This document shows positions 17,459 to 25,176 of a DNA stretch of 64,000 bases, piece after piece. The stretch covers positions 23,532 to 87,531 of the forward strand of contig JBHJOA010000016.1 in NCBI GenBank assembly GCA_050330205.1, in the 5' to 3' direction. A program made the translations under genes and the position numbers. Position 1 is the stretch's first letter. Each line of letters begins with the position of its first letter. The DNA comes from Pelagibius sp050330205 (lineage in GTDB: Bacteria > Pseudomonadota > Alphaproteobacteria > Kiloniellales > Kiloniellaceae). The notes beneath the pieces are model-generated. The model saw only the letters and a program-made list of their open reading frames with translations. It was not told the DNA's origin and did no database searches.

Positions 17459-18278
17459 CGCCGCGCCCTCCCTTCAGGCTGGAGGTTCGGTTCAGCAGCC
17501 AGTCGACCACCAGGTTGACGCAGATGGCGAGGCCGGCAATGGCGGCGCCGGGGATCAGCGCCGCCGGGATGCCGAAGATGATGCCGTCCTTGTTGTCCTT
17601 GACGATGCCGCCCCAGTCCGCTTCCGGCGGCTGGATACCGAGGCCGAGAAAGGAGAGGGTCGAGAGGAACAGTACCGAGAAGGCGAAACGCAGGCCGAAC
17701 TCGGCCAGTAGAGGCGACAGGGTGTTGGGCAGGATCTCCCGGAAGATGATCCACAGCCGCCCCTCGCCGCGCAGCCGCGCCGCCTCGACGAACTCCATCA
17801 CCGCCACGTCGAGAGCCACGGCGCGGCCGATGCGGAACACGCGGGTCGATTCCAGCACGGCGATGACGGCGATGAGGATCCACAGCTCCTGCGGCAGCAC
17901 CGCCAGCACGATCAGCGCGAAGATCAGGGTCGGGATCGACATCATGAGGTCATTGACGCGCGACAGGCCCTGGTCGGTCCAGCCGCCGACCACCGCCGCG
18001 GTGAAGGAGAGGAAAACCCCCATGCAGAACGCGAGCACCGTCGCCAGGAAAGCCACGGAGATGGTGGTCTGGGCGCCATAGATAAGGCGGGACAGCAGGT
18101 CGCGGCCGAGGTTGTCGGTGCCGAGCAGGAAGTCCCCGCCCATCGGCAGCCAGATGTCGCCGACGACCTCACGCTCGCCGTAGGGCGCGATCAAGGGCGC
18201 GAAGATCGCGCAGAAGATCGCGAGCGCCATGCCGGACATGCCGACCCAGGCACTGATCGGGATTGCACGCCACCTCAT
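17451..18278 (-). CDS. Peptide-type ABC transporter permease (DppC-like)
   Basis: A 275-residue inner-membrane permease. The N-terminal OppC helix ('ISAWVGMSGMALAIFCAIFAPLIAPYGE') is followed by five more hydrophobic stretches and the EAA loop 'VEAARLRGEGRLWIIFREILPNTLSP' around residues 160-190, the contact to the ATPase. 'LLGTDNLGRDLLSRLIYGA' is a family signature. Its ATG overlaps the stop of the DppB-like gene by four bases (ATGA), indicating coupled translation. Confidence 0.93.
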   Translation of the reverse strand: MRWRAIPISAWVGMSGMALAIFCAIFAPLIAPYGEREVVGDIWLPMGGDFLLGTDNLGRDLLSRLIYGAQTTISVAFLATVLAFCMGVFLSFTAAVVGGWTDQGLSRVNDLMMSIPTLIFALIVLAVLPQELWILIAVIAVLESTRVFRIGRAVALDVAVMEFVEAARLRGEGRLWIIFREILPNTLSPLLAEFGLRFAFSVLFLSTLSFLGLGIQPPEADWGGIVKDNKDGIIFGIPAALIPGAAIAGLAICVNLVVDWLLNRTSSLKGGRGDG

Positions 18279-19369
18279 CGCGGGTGCCTCAGACGCGGGT
18301 TGGCGACGATGCCCAGGATATCCGCGGTCATGTTCAGCATGATGTAAACCGTCGCGAAAATCAGGCCGCAGGCCTGTACCACCGGCAGGTCACGCACGGT
18401 CACCGCGTCCACCATGTACTGTCCCATGCCCGGATAGACGAAAACCACCTCGACCACCACCACGCCGACAACGAGATAGGCGAGGTTGAGGGCCACGACG
18501 TTGATGATCGGCGCGACGGCGTTGGGGGCGGCATGGCGCGCGATGATGCGCAGGGTACCGAGCCCCTTCAACTCGGCCGTCTCCACGTAGGGCGAGGACA
18601 TCACGTTGAGGATCGCCGCCCGTGTCATCCGCATCATGTGCGCCAGCACCACCAGCACCAGGGTGGCGCAGGGCAGAACGATGGCCTCCATGCGCTGTTC
18701 GAAGGGCATGCCGGCGTAGACGGTCGAGGGAAAGGTCAGCCAGCCGCCCTGTACGGCGATGAAGAGAATGAGGATGTAACCGACGAAGAACTCAGGCAGG
18801 GAAATCGCCGCCAGGGAGAGCACGTTGATCATGCGGTCGGGAAAGCGGTTGCGGTAGTGCACGGCCAGCATGCCGAGGCCGATGGCCAGCGGCACCGAGA
18901 CAATGGCAGCCCAGAAGGCGAGGAAGAGGGTGTTGCCGAGCCTGAGGCCGATCTGCCGGGACACCGAGTTGCCGCTGGCCCAGGAATTGCCGAAATCGCC
19001 CTGGACGGCGCCGCCGAGCCACTGCAGGTAGCGGGTGACCGCCGGCTGGTCGAGACCGAGTTCCTGGCGGATGTTGGCCACCGCCTGGGGGGTCGCCGAC
19101 TGGCCCAGATAGGTCTGCGCGAAATCGCCCGGCAGCGCCTCGATGCCGAGAAAGATCACCACCGAGACGGCGAACAGCAATCCCGCGCTGAGGCCGAGGC
19201 GCTGCAGAATCAGCGCGGTCAACGGCATGGCGTGGCGAAAGCGGTTCCATGCTGCTACCTGCCCGGCGGCCGCGGCCGGACCGGGGGGCGCCGCGGCGAC
19301 GCCCCCCATGTCCGGCGCCGCCGGCGGGCCGGCGCGGCCGGGGTCGGATCCCCCGCTGCCTGCACTCAT
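18275..19369 (-). CDS. Peptide-type ABC transporter permease (DppB-like)
   Basis: A 364-residue permease, longer than the usual ~310 because of a Gly/Ala/Pro-rich N-terminal arm of about 50 residues before the first helix ('LILQRLGLSAGLLFAVSVVIFL'). The periplasmic domain ('LGQSATPQAVANIRQELGLD', 'QWLGGAVQGDFGNSW') and the EAA-type loop 'VETAELKGLGTLRIIARHAAPNA' are typical. The ATG lies two bases after the binding-protein stop. A later internal start would trim the arm, but no internal ATG precedes helix 1 with a better site except Met21. Confidence 0.9.
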   Translation of the reverse strand: MSAGSGGSDPGRAGPPAAPDMGGVAAAPPGPAAAAGQVAAWNRFRHAMPLTALILQRLGLSAGLLFAVSVVIFLGIEALPGDFAQTYLGQSATPQAVANIRQELGLDQPAVTRYLQWLGGAVQGDFGNSWASGNSVSRQIGLRLGNTLFLAFWAAIVSVPLAIGLGMLAVHYRNRFPDRMINVLSLAAISLPEFFVGYILILFIAVQGGWLTFPSTVYAGMPFEQRMEAIVLPCATLVLVVLAHMMRMTRAAILNVMSSPYVETAELKGLGTLRIIARHAAPNAVAPIINVVALNLAYLVVGVVVVEVVFVYPGMGQYMVDAVTVRDLPVVQACGLIFATVYIMLNMTADILGIVANPRLRHPR

Positions 19370-19370
19370 G

Positions 19371-20960
19371 TTACGACGTCAGCCAGACGCGGGTCGCGGC
19401 ATAGCCGTTCGACATGTCGTTGCCGATGTCGTGGACATAGCCCTGCACGTTCTTCGTGATGGCGTTGATGAAGTCGTTGAACATCGGCAGGATCAGGCCG
19501 CCCTCGTCGCGCACCATGTGCGCCATGGTGCGGTACATCTCCTCACGCTTGGCCTGGTCGAGCTCGGCGCGCGCCTCGAGCAGCAGCTTGTCGAAGTCTT
19601 CCCGGTAGAACTTGGTGTCGTTCCAGTCCGCCTTCGAATAGTAGGCCGTCGAGTACATCTGGTCCTGTGTCGGACGGCCGCCCCAATAGGAGGTGCAGAA
19701 GGGCTGCGCGTTCCACACGTTGGACCAGTAGCCGTCGCCCGGCTCGCGCCGGATCTCGATCTCGATGCCGGCTTTCCTCGCCGTCTCCTGGTAGAGCACT
19801 GCCGCATCGACGGCACCGGGGAAGGCCACGGTCGAGGTGCGCAGCAGCACCGAGCCGCTATGGCCGGACTTCTTGAAGTGGAAGGTCGCCTTGTCGGGAT
19901 CGTAGCTGCGCTGCTCGATGCCCTCGGGGAAGAGCGCATAGGTTTCGTTGATCGGGAAGTCGTTACCCACCTTGCCGAAGCCGCGCAGGATCGTCTCGAC
20001 CATGGCCTCGCGGTCCATAGCGTACTTGAGCGCCAGGCGCAGGTCGTTGTTGACGAACGGCTCCTTGTCGCAGTGCATGATGAAGACGTAGTGACCGCGG
20101 CCGGAGGTGTTCTCGATCGAGAGATTGGGCGACCGCTTCAAAAGATCGACGGTCTTGGGGTCGACGCGGTTGATGAAGTGCAACTGATTCGACGAAATGG
20201 CCGCGGTACGGGCCGTGGCGTCGTTGATCACCAGGATCTCAACCGAGTCGACGTAGCCGCGGTCGTCGCGCCAGTCGTTGGGATTGCGCTCCAGGTTGAC
20301 GCGGACGCCGGGCTCGAAGCTGACGACCTTGTAGGGGCCGGTGCCGATGCCGGCGTTGGGGTCGTCGACGCCGCCGCCCGGCTGAATGATGAGGTGGTAA
20401 TCCGAGAGCAGCAGCGGCAGGTCCGCGTTGCCCTCCTGCAGGCTCACCACCAGGTCGCCGCCGTCGTTCCGGATGTCGGTGATCGAGTTCATGATGCCGA
20501 GGGCACCCGACTGCGAGGACTCGTCGCTGTGGCGCTTCAGGGTGGCGACCACGTCGTCGATCGTCAGCTCCTTGCCGTTGTGGAACTGGATGCCCTTGCG
20601 GATCTTGAAGGTCCAGACTTTGGCGTCGGGCGAGGCCTCCCAGGACTCGGCTAGTCCCGGCAGCGGCTGACCGGAGGTCGGATGGCTCTCGATCAGCGTA
20701 TCGCCCCAGCAGCGGCCGGTCATGAAGCAGACCTGCGAGGTGTACTTCGCCGGATCCAGCACGTCGGTGCTGGCGCCGCCCTCGAGGCCGGCCTTGAAGT
20801 GCCCGCCGCGCCGCGGCTCGGCCGCCAGCAGGCTGGAACTCAGCAGCGTGGTGGCCGCCGGAAGCGTCAGTCCGAAGGCCGCTGCCCGGCCCATGAATTC
20901 GCGCCGGCCGATGCGCCCGAGGGCGGCCTGGCGGCTGAGATATTTGAGATAGTTGTCCAT
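19371..20960 (-). CDS. Peptide-type ABC transporter substrate-binding protein (Tat-exported)
   Basis: A 529-residue family-5 solute-binding protein. The N-terminus carries a twin-arginine signal ('GRIGRREFMGRAAAFGL' near residues 15-31, then 'LPAATTLLSSSLLAA'), so it is exported folded. The SBP_bac_5 core follows: 'ESWEASPDAKVWTFKIRKGIQFHNGKELT' and 'GTGPYKVVSFEPGVRVNLERNPNDW'. GAGAGG lies six bases before the ATG. First gene of the importer-CocE operon. Aromatic cages for quaternary amines cannot be judged by eye, so the ligand (peptide, amine or ester) remains open. Confidence 0.93.
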   Translation of the reverse strand: MDNYLKYLSRQAALGRIGRREFMGRAAAFGLTLPAATTLLSSSLLAAEPRRGGHFKAGLEGGASTDVLDPAKYTSQVCFMTGRCWGDTLIESHPTSGQPLPGLAESWEASPDAKVWTFKIRKGIQFHNGKELTIDDVVATLKRHSDESSQSGALGIMNSITDIRNDGGDLVVSLQEGNADLPLLLSDYHLIIQPGGGVDDPNAGIGTGPYKVVSFEPGVRVNLERNPNDWRDDRGYVDSVEILVINDATARTAAISSNQLHFINRVDPKTVDLLKRSPNLSIENTSGRGHYVFIMHCDKEPFVNNDLRLALKYAMDREAMVETILRGFGKVGNDFPINETYALFPEGIEQRSYDPDKATFHFKKSGHSGSVLLRTSTVAFPGAVDAAVLYQETARKAGIEIEIRREPGDGYWSNVWNAQPFCTSYWGGRPTQDQMYSTAYYSKADWNDTKFYREDFDKLLLEARAELDQAKREEMYRTMAHMVRDEGGLILPMFNDFINAITKNVQGYVHDIGNDMSNGYAATRVWLTS

Positions 20961-21219
20961 GATTGCCTCTCTGCTTTTATTGGTTGTGTTTTCTTGATTG
21001 ATACGATGCTCGGTTGCTTTACCCGATATCCAGCCTCGTCGGTGTCTTCGTCCGGAACCCGTCAGGCGTTCCGAACTGTGTATGGATCGGCCGACGGCCC
21101 GCAGGCCGCAGCGCAGAACGGCGCGGCACGCTCTGACCGAAATGCCCTAGCAAGGCCGCGGCGCTGTCCGCGACGGCGGGCGCCTTTGCGACTTCAACGC
21201 GCGGCACTAAGGCGCGTAA

Positions 21220-21248
21220 GGCATAACAACGGGCAATGCTGTCGTCAA
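21220..21248 (-). promoter_or_regulatory. Likely promoter of the peptide-type ABC operon
   Basis: The 449-base gap (20961-21409) between the binding protein and the LysR gene holds, on the minus strand, TTGACG (21243-21248), a 17-base spacer and TATGCC (21220-21225). It would give a leader of roughly 250 bases before the SBP start codon. I see no gene or clear terminator elsewhere in the gap; the part next to the LysR stop is the least GC-rich. Confidence 0.45.
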
Positions 21249-21409
21249 ATTGCGGCCGGCGGTACCTTCTAGGTGATCCCTCGGACCGGCACGTTACCGC
21301 TTTCCCCGAACCTCGCTTCTTATCTTTTGCCGAAGTATGGCACGCGATTTTGGCAGGGTAGCACCCAGATAACGCCCTCAATTTGCGAATTCCCGACAAC
21401 GGCGCGCCT

Positions 21410-22330
21410 TCAGCCATGGGCGGCTCCTTCCGGAGGCCCGGCCAGCCACGCGGCGACCATGTCCGCCTCCGATGCCGCCGCGCCGCGGCCGCGCAGCAGC
21501 CAGTAGCCGCGCTCGCTGCCCAGCGTGACGTCGCAGGCCGGCACCACGGCGCCGGCTTCCAGAAGACCGTCGACCAGGCCGTGCCAGCCGAGGCCGACGC
21601 CCTGTTCGGCCTGCACGGCCTGCATGACGAGGGTGTAGGTATTGAAACCGAGCGAACTGGCGGTCGGGTGGTTCGAGACCCCGGCCTGGTCGAACCAGCT
21701 CTCCCAGTTAAACCAGCGGCCACTGCTGTCCCCCTCCAAGTGGATCAGCGGCACGTCGAGAAGCTGTTCGACCCGCTCGAAAGGGCCGAAGCGCCGCAGG
21801 AATCCTGGCGCGCAGACTGCTGTTGCGCGCTCCGGGATGAGCAGGCGCGCGCCGTCCTCGAACCGGCCCTCGAAGTCGCTGCGGTCGCCGAAGAGGACGG
21901 CGAGGTCGACATCGTCCTCGATGCCGGGCGTGAGCGACTGGGTCGCGACGATGTGGATATCGATCCCTGAATGCGCGCTCCGGAAATCGGCGACGCGCGG
22001 CATCAGGCGGAAGGCGGCGAAGGCGAAGTCGGTGGCCAGACGCACGGTCGGCGTGCGGGCGCGGCGGCAGATCGACTGCACCGCCTCGTCGAGACGCTCG
22101 ATCCCCTGGCGCACCGCCACCTGCAAGGTCTCGCCCGCGATGGTCAGCTCGAGCCCCCGGTGGCGGCGGCGGAACAGCTGGACACCGAGAAGCTCCTCCA
22201 TCTGCTTGATGCGGTAGGACAGTGCCGGTTGCGTCATGCCCAGCGCCGTGGCCGCCCGCGACAGGTTGCGGTGGCGGGCGACCACATCGAAGGATCGCAG
22301 GCAGCCGATATCGAGTGGATTCGATCCCAT
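21410..22330 (-). CDS. LysR-family regulator of choline-sulfate utilisation
   Basis: A 306-residue LysR regulator. The N-terminal winged helix-turn-helix is 'LRSFDVVARHRNLSRAATALGMTQPALSYRIKQMEELLGVQLF' in two overlapping blocks over residues ~10-55, followed by a linker helix and an effector domain of the GcvA-like group ending in 'EADMVAAWLAGPPEGAAHG'. It is divergent from betC, the arrangement seen for choline-sulfate-utilisation regulators. The ATG at 22330 is chosen; a GTG two codons earlier (22336) is also possible. A 15-bp palindrome covers the start codon, so self-repression is likely. Confidence 0.85.
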   Translation of the reverse strand: MGSNPLDIGCLRSFDVVARHRNLSRAATALGMTQPALSYRIKQMEELLGVQLFRRRHRGLELTIAGETLQVAVRQGIERLDEAVQSICRRARTPTVRLATDFAFAAFRLMPRVADFRSAHSGIDIHIVATQSLTPGIEDDVDLAVLFGDRSDFEGRFEDGARLLIPERATAVCAPGFLRRFGPFERVEQLLDVPLIHLEGDSSGRWFNWESWFDQAGVSNHPTASSLGFNTYTLVMQAVQAEQGVGLGWHGLVDGLLEAGAVVPACDVTLGSERGYWLLRGRGAAASEADMVAAWLAGPPEGAAHG

Positions 22331-22343
22331 AAACACTGTTTAT
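22329..22343. promoter_or_regulatory. 15-bp palindromic operator ATAAACACTGTTTAT
   Basis: A perfect 7+1+7 inverted repeat overlaps the start codon of the LysR gene in the divergent region with betC. It is AT-rich in a GC-rich setting and fits the LysR T-N11-A form (T22330 … A22342). It is the obvious candidate site for the adjacent regulator. Confidence 0.6.
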
Positions 22344-22541
22344 ATCATTCATCAGCCGGACGCAGCTTCACAGTAGCGCAGTGTTGCACGTAGAGTCTCT
22401 CTGAAATTGCCCTGGGGATTCAGGGCCGAATGTCGTCTTCACGCTCCTGCCATAAATGGGACGAGGGGCTGATTGGATTTGTGTGCCTCGCGGGGGACGT
22501 GCCTGCGATGCCGGACCGGCGGCCCCAGGGAGAACATCGCG

Positions 22542-24053
22542 ATGACGGTCCGGCCGCCCAATATCCTGATCCTGATGGTCGACCAGATGGCGGGCACGCT
22601 CTGCCCGGACGGGCCGGCGGCATTTCTGCACACCCCTCATCTGAATGCCCTGGCCGAACGGGCGCTGCGCTTCGCCAACTGCTACACGCCGAGCCCGCTC
22701 TGCCTGCCTTCGCGCGCCTCCTTCATGAGCGGACTGCTGCCGTCACGAAGCGGCGTCTACGACAACGCCGCGGAAGTCACCGCATCGCTGCCCACCTTCG
22801 CGCACTACCTGCGCCGGGCCGGCTACCGCACCGTGCTGAGCGGCAAGATGCATTTCGCCGGACCGGATCAGCTGCACGGATTCGAGGAGCGCCTGACCAC
22901 CGACATCTATCCGGCGGACTTCGGCTGGACGCCCGATTACCGCAAGCCGGGCGAACGCATCGACTGGTGGTATCACAACCTGTCTTCGGTGACCGGTGCC
23001 GGCGTCGCCGAGACCTCCAATCAGCTGGAGTACGACGACGAGGTCGCCTTCCACGGCGAGGCCGAACTCTACCGGTTGGCGCGGCGGCGCGACGCGCAGC
23101 CCTGGTGCCTGACGGTCAGCTTCACCCATCCGCACGACCCCTACGTCGCCCGCCGGCGGTTCTGGGACCTTTACGAGGACTGTCCGGCCCTGCTGCCGGA
23201 GGTCGCGGCGATCCCCTACGAGGCACAGGATCCGCACAGCAGGCGCCTGCTGGAGGCCGTCGACTTCCGCAGCTTCGACATCGCCGAGGACGACATCCGG
23301 CGCGCACGCCGGGCCTATTTCGCCAACATCTCCTATCTCGACGAGAAGATCGGCCGGCTGCTCGAAACCCTGCAGCGCTGCCGCATGGCGGAGGACACCG
23401 TCGTGCTCTTCCTCGCCGACCACGGCGACATGCTGGGCGAGCGCGGCCTGTGGTTCAAGATGAGCTTCTTCGAGGGGTCGGCGCGAATCCCGCTGCTGCT
23501 GGCTGGTCCCGGCCTCGGCGACGGCCGTATCGACACGCCGGTCTCGGCCCTCGACGTGCTGCCGACCCTCTGCGAGCTGGCCGGCATCGCGCCGGATGCC
23601 GCCTGCGGCGAACTGGATGGCGAGTCGCTGCTGCCGCTGGCCGCCGGCGGCACGCGGCAGCGTCCGGTGATGATGGAATACGCCGCCGAAGGGTCTTACG
23701 CGCCGATGGTTTCGCTGCGCGACGCGCGTTTCAAGTTCAACCACTGCGAACTCGACCCGCCGCAGCTCTTCGACCTCCAAGACGACCCGCAGGAACTGAA
23801 CAACCTGGCCGCAGATCCTGCCCAGGCGGACCGGGTCGGCGGCTTCATCGACCGGCTGCGCCAGCGCTGGGACATGGCCCGCTTCGACGCCGAGGTGCGC
23901 GCAAGCCAGGCGCGCCGCTGGGTGGTCTACGAGGCGCTGCGTCAGGGCCGCTTCCGGCCCTGGGACCACCAGCCGGACCCGCGCGACGCCGAGCGCTTCA
24001 TGCGCAACCACAAGGACCTCAACGTCGTCGAAGCGGAAGCGCGCTTTCCCTAA
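22542..24053 (+). CDS. betC: Choline-sulfatase BetC
   Basis: A 503-residue sulfatase that hydrolyses choline-O-sulfate to choline and sulfate in the cytosol (no signal peptide). The formylglycine motif is 'SPLCLPSRASF', with Cys54 as the residue to be oxidised, the same position as in Sinorhizobium BetC. 'ILILMVDQMAG' (metal-binding Asp) and 'VVLFLADHGDMLGERGLWFKMSFFE' are the other active-site blocks, and 'FMRNHKDLNVVEAEARFP' near the end is typical of BetC. The ATG follows GGGAG by ten bases. No betBA genes are in the window. A formylglycine-generating enzyme must be encoded elsewhere. Confidence 0.94.
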   Translation: MTVRPPNILILMVDQMAGTLCPDGPAAFLHTPHLNALAERALRFANCYTPSPLCLPSRASFMSGLLPSRSGVYDNAAEVTASLPTFAHYLRRAGYRTVLSGKMHFAGPDQLHGFEERLTTDIYPADFGWTPDYRKPGERIDWWYHNLSSVTGAGVAETSNQLEYDDEVAFHGEAELYRLARRRDAQPWCLTVSFTHPHDPYVARRRFWDLYEDCPALLPEVAAIPYEAQDPHSRRLLEAVDFRSFDIAEDDIRRARRAYFANISYLDEKIGRLLETLQRCRMAEDTVVLFLADHGDMLGERGLWFKMSFFEGSARIPLLLAGPGLGDGRIDTPVSALDVLPTLCELAGIAPDAACGELDGESLLPLAAGGTRQRPVMMEYAAEGSYAPMVSLRDARFKFNHCELDPPQLFDLQDDPQELNNLAADPAQADRVGGFIDRLRQRWDMARFDAEVRASQARRWVVYEALRQGRFRPWDHQPDPRDAERFMRNHKDLNVVEAEARFP

Positions 24054-24167
24054 AGGGCACGGCTGGTAGAGAGTACGGCTGGCGGGGCGCGACACCCGCG
24101 CTATATGGCTCAGTGAGACCTTGTCAGCGCCCTCGACCGGTCGAGGGGCGATCGCCGCTACGGAACC

Positions 24168-25073
24168 ATGCCTGTCCGCCACGTCACCGTCTTCGGAGGC
24201 ACCGGCTTTCTCGGCCGCCGGATCGTCGAGCGCTTGCTGGATGCCGGCTGCCGCGTTCGCATCGCCGCGCGCCGTCCACAGCGCTGGGCCGACACCGGAG
24301 GCCGGTCTGCACGGGTCGAAGGCTTCGCGGCCAACCTTCGCGACGCCGGCGCGGTGGCCGCCGCCATGGCCGGAACCGACGCCGTGGTGAACGCCGTCAG
24401 CCTTTACTGGGAGCATGGCGGCGCGACCTTCAGGTCCATCCACGTCGACGGGGCGAGGCGCCTCGCCGAGGCGGCGCGGGCGAATGACGTTCGCTGCCTG
24501 ATCCACCTCTCGGGGATCGGCGCCGACAGCGGCTCCGCTTCGCCCTATGTCCGCAGCCGCGGCGAAGGCGATGAGGCGGTGCGGGCCGCCTTCGGGCGCG
24601 CCGTGATCTTCCGTCCCAGCGTCATGTTCGGTGCCGACGACGCTTTCTTGAACGGCCTGCTGCCGCTGATCCGGCGAGCCCCGCTGCTGCCTCTCTTCGG
24701 ACGCGGGCGCTGCCGGCTGCAGCCGGTTTACGTCGGCGATGTCGCCACCGCGGCCCTGCGCGTGATCTCCGCCCCAAACCTTCCGGCGCGGCTCTTCGAG
24801 CTGGGCGGGCCGGAGACCTTCACCTACCGAGAACTGGTCGAACTGCTCGCCGCGAGGACCGGGCGCAGGCTTCTGCTTCTGCCGCTTCCCTATGCGGTCT
24901 GGAGCGCCCTCGCCGCCCTGTCGGCAGCGTTGCCGGTGCCGCCCTTGACGGAAGGTCAGGTGGCGCTGATGAAGCGCGATAATCTTGCCGCGCCGGATCT
25001 GCCCGGCCTGGCGGCGCTCGGCATCGTGCCCACCGGCATCGGAACGGTGCTACAACGCGACTTCGGCCTCTAG
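24168..25073 (+). CDS. NAD(P)-binding NDUFA9-like reductase
   Basis: A 301-residue short-chain/epimerase-fold protein of the group related to the complex I 39-kDa subunit. The dinucleotide loop 'VTVFGGTGFLGRRIVERLL' is at residues 6-24, then 'NAVSLYWEHGGATFRSIHVDGARRLAEAA' and 'LIHLSGIGADSGSASPYVRSRGEGDEAVR'; the usual catalytic Tyr-x3-Lys is replaced by Y…R, so it may bind nucleotide without classical SDR catalysis. It precedes the acyltransferase fusion by 103 bases on the same strand; a link to quinone or lipid metabolism is only inference. Confidence 0.8.
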   Translation: MPVRHVTVFGGTGFLGRRIVERLLDAGCRVRIAARRPQRWADTGGRSARVEGFAANLRDAGAVAAAMAGTDAVVNAVSLYWEHGGATFRSIHVDGARRLAEAARANDVRCLIHLSGIGADSGSASPYVRSRGEGDEAVRAAFGRAVIFRPSVMFGADDAFLNGLLPLIRRAPLLPLFGRGRCRLQPVYVGDVATAALRVISAPNLPARLFELGGPETFTYRELVELLAARTGRRLLLLPLPYAVWSALAALSAALPVPPLTEGQVALMKRDNLAAPDLPGLAALGIVPTGIGTVLQRDFGL

Positions 25074-25176
25074 GCAAAACCTGCGATCCGGGAACAGACG
25101 ACGGCTCCCAACGTTTTCTCTAGTGCTGGAACAGCGCCGGTCGCCGCCGGCGCGACGGCCGAGAGGAGGTACCTGC

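Noticed and set aside
22430..24487. Open frame of 685 codons over betC and the following gene
   Set aside because: It is a shifted shadow of betC; composition is extremely Arg/Pro/Gly-rich with no fold, and betC itself has all active-site motifs.
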